Shown: positions 1 to 9,368, counted from the stretch's first letter. The stretch: 64,000 bases of DNA from JABMNT01 sp048262655 (GCA_048262655.1 JBLXEY010000001.1:496001-560000); one strand, 5' to 3'. Notes: a model not told the origin generated them from the letters alone. A program made the numbers and translations.

Positions 1-442
1 ATTTGGGTAACTGCTGAAAAATAACCTCAAGATTATCAATTCGATTTTCAGAAACGTTAAGCTTTGCGCGCGCAACAGCGGTCCCTGACCCCCCTTTGCC
101 TGGCTCTGCGTAGGATAAATAGATCAAATTATTGTTTTTGTAGTCCGGATCCAGGGTGACATCGAGCATGCCGCCTTGTCCTGAATTATCGACTTCCGGA
201 AGTCCTGAAAGCGGAGCGCGTTTTTTCCCTGATTTCTCAATAAGCCGGACTGGGCCGTCACGTTCCGTCACAATCATCATACCATGCGTCAGGAACGCCA
301 GCCCCCAAGGGTGCTCTAGCCCGTCTGTGACGGTTACGACATTGAGGTTGTAATCTTCTGTTTTATACGTCTGAGCCTGCGCAAGCGGCGTCAGGGACAT
401 CACAACCGCAAAGGCGGTCAAAAAACGTTTCTGCTGGCCCAT
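1..442 (-). CDS. PQQ-dependent sugar dehydrogenase (glucose/sorbosone family), 3' end cut by the window
   Basis: Only the N-terminal 147 residues are in the window; the gene runs off its left edge. It starts with an ATG at 440-442 and a clear signal peptide (MGQQKRFLTAFAVVMSLTPLAQAQ), so the product is periplasmic. The next segment has the hallmarks of the soluble beta-propeller family of glucose/sorbosone (aldose) dehydrogenases: GLEHPWGLAFL, then VTERDGPVRLI, then GQGGMLDVTLDP. These enzymes oxidise sugars with PQQ. It is the last visible gene of a minus-strand run after the HAD phosphatase and the 2-hydroxyacid dehydrogenase, 41 bases downstream of the latter. Substrate cannot be told; YliI-like proteins of this group have broad specificity. 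Confidence 0.85.
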   Translation of the reverse strand, partial: MGQQKRFLTAFAVVMSLTPLAQAQTYKTEDYNLNVVTVTDGLEHPWGLAFLTHGMMIVTERDGPVRLIEKSGKKRAPLSGLPEVDNSGQGGMLDVTLDPDYKNNNLIYLSYAEPGKGGSGTAVARAKLNVSENRIDNLEVIFQQLPK

Positions 443-483
443 CCGAAAATTTCTCCGTTACCTGAGGTTTCCACCTCTGTTAT

Positions 484-1425
484 TTAGGCATCCGGTATCG
501 GAGTCGCAACGGGCTTGCCACTCAAAGCCAGTTCAACATTCTTCAGAAACAAATTATACTTTGCTGTCGTCGACTCTGGTGCGCGGCCCGCCACATGTGG
601 CGTTATAAGCAGATTTTTTGCACCAATCGCAATTTTCGGAATATCCGGTTCGCCTTCAACCACATCCAGGCCGGCCCCTGCAATCACATTGTTTTCAAGG
701 GCCTGAACCAGCGCCTCGGTATCAATAATCGTGCCTCGGCCGATATTAACGATAATACCGTCGGACCCTAGCTTTTCCAAAACGTCCGCATTTACAATAT
801 GATGCGTACTCGGGCTTCCCGGACCGGCGCAAATCAGATAATCACTCCATTCTGCAAGTTCCTGGACGGTGTCATGATAGAGATAAGGGACGTCGTCACG
901 CTGGGACCGGTTATGGTAACCGATCTCCAGATCGAACCCTGAGGCCCGCTTTGCGATTTCCATCCCGATCCGACCAAGACCAAATATGCCCAATCGCTTT
1001 TCGTAGACACAAGGCCATTCATAATTGGCGAGTGCCCATCCGCCTTCTTGGACGGCTGTGTGCATCGGGACAAGCCGCCGTGCAGCGCCCAACAGCAACG
1101 CCATCGCATGGTCAGCGACGGACTTGCTGTTGGTACCCGGCCCATGGGTCGCTTGAATGCCCTTCGCCCGCAGCGTCTTAACGTCAACATTCTCAAACCC
1201 TGCCCCAAACGCGCCCACGATTTTTAAGTCCGGGAGGTGCTCAATCTCGGCGGCTGTTATTCCCCGCGTGCCATTCGTCAAAACCACATCAATGCCTGGG
1301 TGCGATGTCTCAAAAAACTGAGCCCGTTCATCAAAGTTTGCCAGATAAACAATTTTAAAAGTTTCGGATAATGCGTCGCGAACTTCGTCAGAAGCTAAAC
1401 ATAAAATTGCGATGTGTCGGCTCAT
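484..1425 (-). CDS. D-isomer-specific 2-hydroxyacid dehydrogenase (glyoxylate/hydroxypyruvate reductase-like)
   Basis: 313-residue cytosolic NAD(P)H-dependent oxidoreductase that interconverts 2-oxo and D-2-hydroxy acids. The Rossmann loop GLGRIG is at about residues 149-154. The family's catalytic trio is present: Arg in VNIGRG, Glu in the VEGEPD segment and His in TPHVAG. Length is normal for the family. The start is supported by AGGAGAAAA just upstream of the ATG. The ATG overlaps the stop of the HAD phosphatase gene by 4 bases (ATGA), so the two are translationally coupled. Pairing with a phosphoglycolate-phosphatase-like protein suggests glyoxylate/glycolate or hydroxypyruvate metabolism, but this is inference. 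Confidence 0.88.
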   Translation of the reverse strand: MSRHIAILCLASDEVRDALSETFKIVYLANFDERAQFFETSHPGIDVVLTNGTRGITAAEIEHLPDLKIVGAFGAGFENVDVKTLRAKGIQATHGPGTNSKSVADHAMALLLGAARRLVPMHTAVQEGGWALANYEWPCVYEKRLGIFGLGRIGMEIAKRASGFDLEIGYHNRSQRDDVPYLYHDTVQELAEWSDYLICAGPGSPSTHHIVNADVLEKLGSDGIIVNIGRGTIIDTEALVQALENNVIAGAGLDVVEGEPDIPKIAIGAKNLLITPHVAGRAPESTTAKYNLFLKNVELALSGKPVATPIPDA

Positions 1426-2144
1426 AAGTTTTCTCCTGAATTAAAGGCGTCAATAATTTCTGACAATCCAGCGATGGATGGAATGACATGGTGCGCGAGG
1501 GGTAAAAGGTGATCAGCCTCACTGGTGCCGGTTAATACCCCGACCCGAAGGGCAACGTCTGCAGCAATCGCCATTTCCATATCGTGTGGGTTGTCGCCTA
1601 CCACGCAAATGTCTTCCGGACGACATCCCGTTGCTTCACAAAAACCCACCACCATCCCTGGTCCCGGCTTAATACCAAACCCGCTGTCATAGCCACAAAC
1701 AAAATCGAATGCGTCAAGGATTTCAAAACCCACCAGCATTTCCCGTGCGCTTTCATAGCTATCACTTGTCGCCAGGCCGATTTTTAGACCAGTCTTTGCA
1801 AAACGTCGAACCGTTGTTTCCATATCTGGCACCGCTTTAGCTGCGTAGGCGGCAACGGATACGCCGACCCCATCAATCAGATTAGCCAATTCTTCGGTCG
1901 TTTTATGGGGGGCATACGATTTCCAGGATTCCGCGATTTGATGATTGGTACCGACGGCCAGAAGCGAACCCGACCGAACAACCCCGAGTGCTTCATCCTG
2001 TCCTGCCTCATCCAGCATTTTCGCCGCCACATCAGCATTCCCATCAGCGATGATCATGGCCACTGCGCGCGTCACAGGTATCCAAGTCGCGTTGAAATCA
2101 AGGAGTGTGCCGTCTTTATCAAAAACGATTCCACGGATGGGCAA
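1422..2144 (-). CDS. HAD-family hydrolase (phosphoglycolate-phosphatase-like)
   Basis: 240-residue HAD phosphatase. Motif I is FDKDGTLLD near the N-terminus (nucleophile Asp9, acid/base Asp11). Motif II is the LATSDS segment, motif III Lys is in KPGPG, and motif IV is VVGDNPHDM. A helical cap sits between motifs I and II, as in the phosphoglycolate phosphatase/Gph class. The start codon is TTG (2142-2144), with AAGGAA about 9 bases upstream. It is the first gene of the minus-strand run and overlaps the 2-hydroxyacid dehydrogenase gene by 4 bases. The exact phosphomonoester substrate is unknown. Confidence 0.85.
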   Translation of the reverse strand: MPIRGIVFDKDGTLLDFNATWIPVTRAVAMIIADGNADVAAKMLDEAGQDEALGVVRSGSLLAVGTNHQIAESWKSYAPHKTTEELANLIDGVGVSVAAYAAKAVPDMETTVRRFAKTGLKIGLATSDSYESAREMLVGFEILDAFDFVCGYDSGFGIKPGPGMVVGFCEATGCRPEDICVVGDNPHDMEMAIAADVALRVGVLTGTSEADHLLPLAHHVIPSIAGLSEIIDAFNSGENL

Positions 2145-2257
2145 TACACTATTTCCTTATTTAGGCCTTAAACCGTAATTGCATGATCGGTATTGTGAGG
2201 ATAGAAACCGAACTGGCAACGCAGAATTTCACTTTATTTAGGAACGGTACAGACCCA

Positions 2258-3922
2258 ATGCCCGCAAAAAAAACTTATGACTATATCATCATTGGGGCGG
2301 GTTCCGCTGGTTGTGTTTTGGCCAATCGCTTAAGCAGCGATCCGGACGTAACCGTTCTTTTGATTGAAGCCGGCCCCATGGACTACAGTCTATTCATCCA
2401 TATGCCTTCCGCATTTGCGTGGCCGCTCGCGGACGATAAATACAACTGGTATTATGAAAGCGAAGCAGAACCCCATATGAACAATCGGCGCATGTATTGC
2501 CCACGAGGTCGCGTTCTGGGCGGCTCCAGTTCGATCAACGGGATGTGCTATGTGCGGGGTCATGCCCTGGATTATGATCGCTGGGCTGGCAACGAACTGC
2601 CGAATTGGTCCTATGCCAACTGTCTACCCTATTTCCGTAAAGCCGAAACCTGGGAGCATGGTGCCAATGACTACCGCGGCGATGACGGTCCCTTGCATGT
2701 AACAGATGGTCCCTGCACAAACCCGCTTTACAATGCGTTTATCGATGCCGGTGTTGAGGCCGGCTACCCGCATACAACCGATATGAACGGTCATCAGCAA
2801 GAAGGGTTCGGTCATATGCAAATGACCACCCACAAAGGCCGCAGGTGGAGCACGGCAAATGCCTACCTGCGGCCGGTTCTTGGTCGAAAGAACCTGACCG
2901 TAATGGTTAAAACCCTCACCCACAAAATATTGTTTGATGGCACCCGTGCATGTGGTGTCGAGATGCGCCAAGCTGGAAAAGTGCAAACAATTAACGCCGA
3001 ACGTGAAATTTTGTGCTGTGGCGGTGCGATTAATTCACCTCAACTACTGATGCTTTCAGGCATCGGTGATGGGGATCATTTGCGCCAACACAAGATACCC
3101 GTCATCAATGAACTGAAAGGTGTTGGCGCCAATTTACAGGACCATCTGGAAATTTATGTACAGATGGCCTGCACCCAACCCATCACCCTTTACGCCGCCA
3201 CCAAACCGCTGAACAAATTGAAAATAGGCCTCGAATGGCTGCTGCTCCGAAAAGGTTTGGGGGCAACAAACCACTTTGAAGCGGGTGGTTTCATCCGTAG
3301 CGACAAGGGCGTTGAACATCCAGATTTACAATATCACTTTTTGCCAATGGCCGTGTCTTATGACGGAACATCAGCAGCAGACGGACATGGTTTTCAAGCC
3401 CACGTCGGCCCGATGCGGGCAACCAGCCGAGGCCACGTTAAACTTAATTCCTCGGACCCTACCGATCATCCATCCATCTTATTTAACTATATGTCGACAG
3501 AACAAGACCGACAGGAAATGCGTGCGGCAATTCGACTGACCCGAGAGGTCTTTGCGCAGGAGGCGTTTAAGCCCTTCCGAGGTGCAGAACTGGCCCCTGG
3601 CAAACACGCCCAAACAGACGAGGAGCTTGACGCCTTTGTCCGGGCGCAAGGCGAAAGCGCCTACCATCCATGCGGCACATGCAAGATGGGGGTTGCGCAA
3701 GATGGAGAAGCTGTTGTCGACGAAAACTTAAAAGTTCACGACCTTGAGGGTTTACGGGTCGTCGATGCATCAATTATGCCGACGATCGTCAGTGGGAACC
3801 TGAATGCGCCGACCATAATGGTCGCCGAAAAAATAGCTGATCAAATTAGGAATCAACCGCCATTGACGGCATCAACAGCAAAGCCCTATGTCGCCAGCAA
3901 TTGGCAAACCCGTCAACGCTAA
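2258..3922 (+). CDS. GMC oxidoreductase, choline-dehydrogenase-like
   Basis: 554-residue FAD flavoprotein of the glucose-methanol-choline family. The FAD-binding motif IIIGAGSAGC is at residues 10-19, the GMC signature GRVLGGSSSINGM near residue 85, and the C-terminal catalytic block YHPCGTCKMG near residue 468. The RVVDASIMPTIVSGNLNAPT segment follows and closely resembles BetA choline dehydrogenase. A longer reading frame opens at 2183, but AGGAACGG just upstream and the family alignment support the ATG at 2258. No betaine aldehyde dehydrogenase or BetI lies next to it, so choline is only one possible substrate; other alcohols such as PEG or long-chain alcohols are alternatives. It is divergent from the HAD/2-hydroxyacid dehydrogenase run. 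Confidence 0.88.
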   Translation: MPAKKTYDYIIIGAGSAGCVLANRLSSDPDVTVLLIEAGPMDYSLFIHMPSAFAWPLADDKYNWYYESEAEPHMNNRRMYCPRGRVLGGSSSINGMCYVRGHALDYDRWAGNELPNWSYANCLPYFRKAETWEHGANDYRGDDGPLHVTDGPCTNPLYNAFIDAGVEAGYPHTTDMNGHQQEGFGHMQMTTHKGRRWSTANAYLRPVLGRKNLTVMVKTLTHKILFDGTRACGVEMRQAGKVQTINAEREILCCGGAINSPQLLMLSGIGDGDHLRQHKIPVINELKGVGANLQDHLEIYVQMACTQPITLYAATKPLNKLKIGLEWLLLRKGLGATNHFEAGGFIRSDKGVEHPDLQYHFLPMAVSYDGTSAADGHGFQAHVGPMRATSRGHVKLNSSDPTDHPSILFNYMSTEQDRQEMRAAIRLTREVFAQEAFKPFRGAELAPGKHAQTDEELDAFVRAQGESAYHPCGTCKMGVAQDGEAVVDENLKVHDLEGLRVVDASIMPTIVSGNLNAPTIMVAEKIADQIRNQPPLTASTAKPYVASNWQTRQR

Positions 3923-4114
3923 CACTTCACGGAATGCGCCTTTCACAGCGCGAATCGCATATAACGGAGAATCGATATTTCCCTGAAAATACGCTCTTTG
4001 GGCTAAATGACTTAAAATCAGGTTACCCATCAAAAATAAGCCATTGTTTTTATTGTATTTTTATTTCTGACAAGTGTGACATCCATCACATCATCAATCC
4101 ATCGCATATGCCAT

Positions 4115-4204
4115 TATGATGGCACGGTTGGTGTTCCACTCCTCCTGAGACGCCAACCGTCTCCCTGTTAAACTCACCGGGTCTACGGGCCCGGTCTTTT
4201 TTTG
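4115..4204 (+). ncRNA. Candidate trans-acting sRNA with an anti-SD (CUCCUCCU) loop
   Basis: A TATGAT -10 box at 4115-4120 is followed within a few bases by a hairpin. Its arms are ACGGTTGG (4124-4131) and CCAACCGT (4153-4160). The loop carries CTCCTCCT (4139-4146), a perfect complement of a Shine-Dalgarno sequence. A short single-stranded stretch follows, then an intrinsic terminator (ACCGGG/CCCGGT plus seven T). Promoter, exposed anti-SD loop and terminator within about 90 bases is the layout of alphaproteobacterial CUCCUCC sRNAs. No convincing -35 box is visible. It lies alone between two plus-strand genes and has no reading frame of note. Confidence 0.45.
4176..4203 (+). terminator. Rho-independent terminator of the candidate sRNA
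   Basis: Perfect 6-base stem ACCGGG (4176-4181) with CCCGGT (4190-4195), an 8-base loop and a following CTTTTTTT run. It would end transcripts from the sRNA promoter and any read-through from the GMC gene before the fumarase genes. Confidence 0.75.
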
Positions 4205-4342
4205 CCTTTTTGCAGGCAATGCCCTCCAGATTTAGATTTTTCCACGTTGAACAATTGCACGATGCGAAATAACCTCTAAGGTGAGGCACATTCGAAGTAC
4301 TGTAGCATCATCTGCCTACCCCTGATCTTGCGAGGACCCTCT

Positions 4343-5308
4343 ATGATCTCGACCGAAGTCATTCTTGATACCGCTAATATCCTAATGGAAAAGGCGGCCA
4401 TTGATATCCCTGACGACTATTTGACCGGCCTGAAAAAAGCGGCCGAAGAAGAAGAAGGTGATCTATCGTCTTTCGTTCTTCAGGCTATGCTCGAGAACTA
4501 TGAAGCGGCAAAAGAAGATCGACGCGCCATGTGCGGTGATACCGGGACGCCCAGATGGTATGTGAAGTTCGGCAACGAGGCCCAGGTTGCGGGCGGGCCA
4601 ATCGCACTTGAAGAAGCACTACGGCGGGCGACAGCGGATTCCACAAAACGCATACCCTTACGCCCAAACCGGGTCCATCCCCTTTGGCGCACGGACCACG
4701 ACAACAATGTCGGTATCGGAGCGCCCGAGATTGAATACGCGTTCGAGCCGGAAGGTGACTGGATCGATCTTACGACTGTCCACAAAGGCGGACTGTTCGG
4801 AACCGATTATCGCATGCTGTTTCCTGGCGATGGTATAGAAGGTATTAAACGTTTCTATCTCGATTCACTTGTGGCCTTTGGTCGGCGGGGGCTGGCATGT
4901 CAGCCGGCCATTATCGGTATTGGGCTCGGCGGTTCCAAGGACACGTGCATGGTACTGGGCAAACGCGCCGCCTGCCTGCGAGTGGTGGGAGATCGCAATC
5001 CAGATCCGGAGATCGCAAAACTGGAAGAAGAATTTAAAGACATCGGCAACTCCATCGGGATGGGCGCCATGGGTTTTGTCGGGAAATCAATGGTCATTGA
5101 TTGCCACATTGAAGCGGGTTGTTGCCATACTGGCGGCATGCCGATGAGTGTTCATGCGTTTTGTCTGTCATCGCGCCGCGCAAGCGCTCGCCTCTATGCC
5201 GACGGTTCTGTCGAGTTCCGCACAGACCCTGAATGGTTCACCCCTTATCAACGCAGAGAAACAGTCGAATGGCCGATAAACAAAGAAATCTCACGAAAGT
5301 CCGCTTAA
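4343..5308 (+). CDS. Class I (Fe-S) fumarase / L(+)-tartrate dehydratase, alpha subunit
   Basis: 321-residue N-terminal-type half of an iron-sulfur hydro-lyase. The three cluster cysteines lie in the expected contexts: CGDTGTPRW (about residue 57), GGSKDTCMVLGK, and EAGCCHTGG. These bind the labile [4Fe-4S] cluster that activates the substrate hydroxyl. The start at 4343 is chosen because GCGAGGA lies 7-8 bases upstream; an in-frame codon at 4328 has no ribosome site. The partner subunit overlaps the 3' end. Members of this two-subunit group hydrate fumarate, dehydrate tartrate or act on mesaconate; the sequence alone does not decide. The cytosolic cluster would be oxygen sensitive. Confidence 0.87.
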   Translation: MISTEVILDTANILMEKAAIDIPDDYLTGLKKAAEEEEGDLSSFVLQAMLENYEAAKEDRRAMCGDTGTPRWYVKFGNEAQVAGGPIALEEALRRATADSTKRIPLRPNRVHPLWRTDHDNNVGIGAPEIEYAFEPEGDWIDLTTVHKGGLFGTDYRMLFPGDGIEGIKRFYLDSLVAFGRRGLACQPAIIGIGLGGSKDTCMVLGKRAACLRVVGDRNPDPEIAKLEEEFKDIGNSIGMGAMGFVGKSMVIDCHIEAGCCHTGGMPMSVHAFCLSSRRASARLYADGSVEFRTDPEWFTPYQRRETVEWPINKEISRKSA

Positions 5309-5949
5309 GTACGTCCCCCAGTCCCGAGGACCTTCGCGCCTTAAAATTGGGGGACATCGTCTACCTGGACGGAACCGTCTATACAGGGCGCGAGGGGGTA
5401 TACAAAAAGGTTCTTGAAGAAGGTGTGGAAATGCCTGTTCCGTTGCCAGAACTCAGCGGTGCCAATTTTCATTGCTCACCGGCAGCAACTCAAGAAGATG
5501 ATGGCAGCTTTACAGTCAGCGCCGTCACCGCAACAGCTTCCTTTCGATTTTCAAAATTTCTCGACGGCTGGTTCAAAGCGTCTGGCGCTAAACTGATCCT
5601 TGGCAAAGGCGGCATGACGGGTGACGATTATAAAAACGTTTTCGTACCCAATGGCGCTATTTATTTGACCACTGTCGGTTACGGCACCGGCGCTCTTTTA
5701 GGACGCGGTGTCAAACGCGTCCATTCCGCAAACTGGTTGGACGAATTGGGAGTAGCACAGGCTATGTGGGTTCTGGAGGTCCAAAACTTTGGTCCTTTTA
5801 TTGTCGATAGTGACCTAGACGGCAACAGCCTGTTCGAGCGTGAAAACGCAAAAATCGCTAAAGGGCTGCCGAAAGCATACGAAGGAACACGGCCGGCAAC
5901 ACTAAAACGATTTGGTGAAACAGATGATCGCAATGACGAGGTCATTTGA
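5269..5949 (+). CDS. Class I fumarase / tartrate dehydratase, beta subunit
   Basis: About 226 residues, the fumarase C-terminal (Fumerase_C) domain. It carries LKLGDIVYLDGTVYTGREG near the N-terminus, the LILGKGGM loop and the VQNFGPFIVDSDLDGN segment typical of the swivelling domain. It forms the active dehydratase with the preceding alpha subunit. The suggested ATG overlaps the alpha gene by 40 bases; the frame is open further upstream (5233), but that would extend the overlap. The class I enzyme is split in two here, as in TtdAB and many archaeal and alphaproteobacterial enzymes. Confidence 0.85.
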   Translation: MADKQRNLTKVRLSTSPSPEDLRALKLGDIVYLDGTVYTGREGVYKKVLEEGVEMPVPLPELSGANFHCSPAATQEDDGSFTVSAVTATASFRFSKFLDGWFKASGAKLILGKGGMTGDDYKNVFVPNGAIYLTTVGYGTGALLGRGVKRVHSANWLDELGVAQAMWVLEVQNFGPFIVDSDLDGNSLFERENAKIAKGLPKAYEGTRPATLKRFGETDDRNDEVI

Positions 5950-6069
5950 ATAACAAAGAGACCTCCTTCTGGCGTCGTCCGCACATCGACTATCGGAGTA
6001 TGAGTGAAGAGAATCGATGAAGTAAGTTCTATCGGTTGAGCACAACTGACGGGTGGTTCTCGAAAAACC

Positions 6070-6834
6070 TTACTCAGCAATCACGACATCGACACCCAGG
6101 TTTTCAATCTGCTGGCGGTCTTCGTCGGTAATCCCGGCGTCGGTGATAAAGGTATGAATAAGCTCAATGCCGCCCAGTGACATGAATTGTGTTTTACCAA
6201 TCTTGGAACTATCAGCCAGAAGATAGACGTGCGAGGCGGATTTTATCATCGCCCGCTTTACCTGAATATCGTTTAACCCGGGAAACGTCATCCCCGACTT
6301 GATCGAAACCGCACCCGTGGCAAGAAACAGCTTCTCAACATACAAGCCTTCAAAAAATTCTGCCGCTTTTTCCGCCGTCAAAGATAACGTTGGCGCTTTA
6401 AACTGGCCACCCGTTAAATGAATATCGCACTTCGGCTGGGCACCCAACATTAGCGCTATATTCAGGGCATTCGTGATGACTTTCAAATTCTCTTTTTGAT
6501 GCAGATTTTTGGCCATTTCGGTTGTGGTAGATCCAGCATCCAAAATAATAGAGTCATCATTTTCAACATAGGTCGCAGCGCGCCGTCCAATGAGCGCTTT
6601 TTTATCCATATTCTCTTTATGGTGCAGGGACATGCTCTGAACTTGCTCGGGCACGGATTTCAAAAACGCACCCCCATGCTTCCGCACGATGTAGCCGTCT
6701 TTCTCCAACCGCTCAAGATCCTGACGCACAGTTGGTGCAGTCACTTCAAAGGTTTTCGTTAAGGCGCTAACACTGGTACTTCCCTCCTCGATGAGAAGGT
6801 CCAATATTTTTTGGCGACGCTGTTCAGCAAACAT
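6070..6834 (-). CDS. DeoR/GlpR-family transcriptional regulator of the sugar locus
   Basis: 254 residues. The N-terminal DeoR winged helix-turn-helix is at about residues 3-58 (RRQKILDLLIEEGSTSVSAL, then PTVRQDLERLEKDGYIVRKHGG). It is followed by the sugar-phosphate-sensing DeoRC domain with the phosphate-loop segment LDAGSTTTEMA and LLADSSKIG. Such proteins usually repress carbohydrate operons and let go on binding a phosphorylated intermediate. It is the last gene of the minus-strand importer/isomerase run, 31 bases after the isomerase gene, and is the likely regulator of both arms of the divergent locus. Confidence 0.88.
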   Translation of the reverse strand: MFAEQRRQKILDLLIEEGSTSVSALTKTFEVTAPTVRQDLERLEKDGYIVRKHGGAFLKSVPEQVQSMSLHHKENMDKKALIGRRAATYVENDDSIILDAGSTTTEMAKNLHQKENLKVITNALNIALMLGAQPKCDIHLTGGQFKAPTLSLTAEKAAEFFEGLYVEKLFLATGAVSIKSGMTFPGLNDIQVKRAMIKSASHVYLLADSSKIGKTQFMSLGGIELIHTFITDAGITDEDRQQIENLGVDVVIAE

Positions 6835-6865
6835 AGGTTCTCAATTACCCAAAAAATTCAATCCG

Positions 6866-8293
6866 TCAAGCTGTATGATGATAAAGATCCCATTTCAAAT
6901 ACTTAGAAACCGCCTCTTCGATGGAATCTGCACAATGATCACGCGTCATTGCCACATGATGCTCAAAGCCGTTTTGGCAGATATAACCTAGCAATTCTCG
7001 TAAACGGGGTACTTCCGTTACCGCAATACCACCGTCCATGTCGTAGCGATCATCTGTAAACACGCCCTCGCCTAAATACGACTTGATGGAACCGTTAGTA
7101 TCATCTGTCGAAATCCTGAAATAAGTCATGTCTCCGGCAGCTACTTTTCCTTTAACCGCACCGAAGCATTTCTCCCGGCCAACACTTTCGCCGATGATAT
7201 CCAGATCAGATATTTCTGGTGTCACTCCCATGAATGATTTCGGGAAATTACCGCAGTGTGTGCAGACACATTTATTTGCGGAGCCTTGAAAATTATTATT
7301 CCAATCGAGCAGAGCTGGCGGGTTTCCGGTCGCCAACAACAAGGTATACATTGATATGGCTCCAGCCACATCGACCTCGCAAGCACTCGGCATCAAAGCC
7401 TCCCCCATCATGCTCATGGACAGGCAAGTCGCGCAGCCATAGTTTTCCTGAACACTGGTCCAGCATTGAATTGAACTGGCGTCACATTCATTTTCTGCCA
7501 TCCAATCATCAACGACGACTGAGAGCTTGGCTTGTTTGATAACACTCTCTCTGGCGATGCGGTCAGGAATATTTCCGTAGCCATCAATGGCTTCAAGTTT
7601 TTTGACAACATCTTGCGCTTGGGCATCCATTTTTTCGGCAGCGGCAAGAATCTCTGACAGGTCAACCGTCACGACCGTAATCCCGGCGGACTGAAGCAGT
7701 TTCTCACTATACCGAACTGTTTGGAAGGCCGCAGTTCGGGCGCCAATCGCTCCGATGCGGGCATTTCTAAGCCCTTTAACAGTCCTGCAGATACCAGCGA
7801 ACTTCTTTAGGTCAGCCGCAAACTCTTCTCCGTCAATGTCGCTGGTATGCGATGTGGTGTCGGTAAAAGAAATTCCGTACTGGTACAAGTTGTTGCATAC
7901 TGAAAACTTTCCACAGAAAGAATCCCGTCGCTGAAACACACCGACTTTATCGTTCTCATCATTGCTGGCCTGAACCAACACGGGAACATCCAGCTTCGCC
8001 ATATCGATGGCCTGGACAACGCCCAGTTCGTCACCAAAATTCGGCAAAATGACAACTATACCATCGATATCATCGCGGTGTTGGCGAAAAAGCTCTGCAC
8101 ATTTTTTCGCATCTTCACGGCCTTCAATCGCTCCCGTCGGCGTCGCGTCCAATGGTAAAATGTGATAACCAAACCCCATTTTGTCGAGTTGGGCGGTCAG
8201 TTGATTTCGTCCTTCCAGCGCCAATTCCTTGTTAAAGAAATCTCGCGTTGCGACAACCAATCCAAATGTCGTTTTCTTATTCATAATTTTCAT
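6866..8293 (-). CDS. L-fucose/L-arabinose isomerase-family protein
   Basis: 475 residues, cytosolic, COG2407-like L-fucose/arabinose isomerase fold. Recognisable stretches are the N-terminal GLVVATRDFFNKEL, a central segment with EGREDAKKCAELF and ILPNFGDELG, and the C-terminal isomerase-like half with KCVCTHCGNFP and YLGEGVFTDDRYD. The expected reaction is aldose-ketose isomerisation with a divalent metal; metal ligands could not be assigned by eye. The start ATG has a perfect GGAGG 7 bases upstream. It sits after the ABC permease gene and before the DeoR gene. With the FGGY kinase and transketolase on the opposite strand it suggests aldose to ketose to ketose phosphate. Substrate unknown. 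Confidence 0.82.
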   Translation of the reverse strand: MKIMNKKTTFGLVVATRDFFNKELALEGRNQLTAQLDKMGFGYHILPLDATPTGAIEGREDAKKCAELFRQHRDDIDGIVVILPNFGDELGVVQAIDMAKLDVPVLVQASNDENDKVGVFQRRDSFCGKFSVCNNLYQYGISFTDTTSHTSDIDGEEFAADLKKFAGICRTVKGLRNARIGAIGARTAAFQTVRYSEKLLQSAGITVVTVDLSEILAAAEKMDAQAQDVVKKLEAIDGYGNIPDRIARESVIKQAKLSVVVDDWMAENECDASSIQCWTSVQENYGCATCLSMSMMGEALMPSACEVDVAGAISMYTLLLATGNPPALLDWNNNFQGSANKCVCTHCGNFPKSFMGVTPEISDLDIIGESVGREKCFGAVKGKVAAGDMTYFRISTDDTNGSIKSYLGEGVFTDDRYDMDGGIAVTEVPRLRELLGYICQNGFEHHVAMTRDHCADSIEEAVSKYLKWDLYHHTA

Positions 8294-8305
8294 CAGTTTT
8301 CCTCC

Positions 8306-9367
8306 TTATGCTGATTGTTGCAAAGTCGCTTTCTTCTGCATTTCTTGTTGTAGTTGATCGATCACAACAGCACCAACGATGACCAATCCCTTGATCACCA
8401 TTTGCCAAAATGAACTGACCCCCATCATCACCAGTCCGTCACTCAAGACACCAATCACAAATGCACCAACGATAGTACCGGCAATGCGACCGCGCCCGCC
8501 AGACATGGATGTTCCCCCCAAAACGGCAGCGGCAATTGCGTTGAGTTCGAAAGTTTCCCCCGTCGCGGGATGAGAGGCAACCAATTGAGAGGCGATAATT
8601 AACCCGACTAGTGCTGCACAAAATCCAGAGAACATATAGACAAACATTTTCACCCGGTTAACCCGAACCCCCGACAGGGCGGCCGCACGCTCATTCCCGC
8701 CAACGGCGTATATTTGTCGCCCCAATGGTGTTTTGGCTGCCAGATAAGCCGCGAAAACCCCGACAACAATGAGCATCCAAATCGGGAAACTAATCCCTAG
8801 AAAAGTTCCCGTTCCCAGAAGCGGAAACCCGGTGTTGCCCAAAGCCGGGTCGCCAACCAGGTTGGGAAAGGTTTTACCATCGGACGATAGCAGGGCGGCT
8901 CCCCGCGCCACATACAAGGTGCCCAAGGTTGCAATGAAGGGAGCCACATTGAGTTTGGTTATCAACGCTCCGTTAACCGCACCAACAAGGACGCCTGCCG
9001 CCAACGTAATTAGAATGACTTCGGGGATGTTAAAATAAATGGTATAACCCAAAAACTCGAGAGGCAGGCCGTTAACAATCAGGCTGCCCGCAATCATACC
9101 TGCCAACCCAACAATAGACCCAACCGATAAATCGATGCCCCCGGTGATGATCACGTAAGTCATGCCGATCGCAAGAAACGCATTGAGCGCGACATGCTTT
9201 GACATGATCAATAGATTCGCGGTACTCAAAAAATTTGGGACCAAAACCGAAAAAATCACGACAACCGCAATAAGTGCAATGAACGTCCTGAGCTTCATGA
9301 GAAGCATCATTGGAGACACTTTTACGCTCCGATCAGATGCGCCCGCTGTTTGAGATGTAGCGCTCAT
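8306..9367 (-). CDS. Ribose-type sugar ABC transporter permease (RbsC family)
   Basis: 353-residue polytopic inner-membrane protein with the BPD_transp_2 fold. It has GGIDLSVGSIVGLAGMIAG near the N-terminal third and VLGGTSMSGGRGRIAGT near the C-terminus, both family hallmarks. The frame stays open back to 9487 inside the ATPase gene, but the ATG at 9367 follows the ATPase stop by one base and is preceded by GAGGGAA, so it is the real start. It works with the ATPase at 9369-10973 and the binding protein at 11843-12784. Confidence 0.9.
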   Translation of the reverse strand: MSATSQTAGASDRSVKVSPMMLLMKLRTFIALIAVVVIFSVLVPNFLSTANLLIMSKHVALNAFLAIGMTYVIITGGIDLSVGSIVGLAGMIAGSLIVNGLPLEFLGYTIYFNIPEVILITLAAGVLVGAVNGALITKLNVAPFIATLGTLYVARGAALLSSDGKTFPNLVGDPALGNTGFPLLGTGTFLGISFPIWMLIVVGVFAAYLAAKTPLGRQIYAVGGNERAAALSGVRVNRVKMFVYMFSGFCAALVGLIIASQLVASHPATGETFELNAIAAAVLGGTSMSGGRGRIAGTIVGAFVIGVLSDGLVMMGVSSFWQMVIKGLVIVGAVVIDQLQQEMQKKATLQQSA

Positions 9368-9368
9368 T

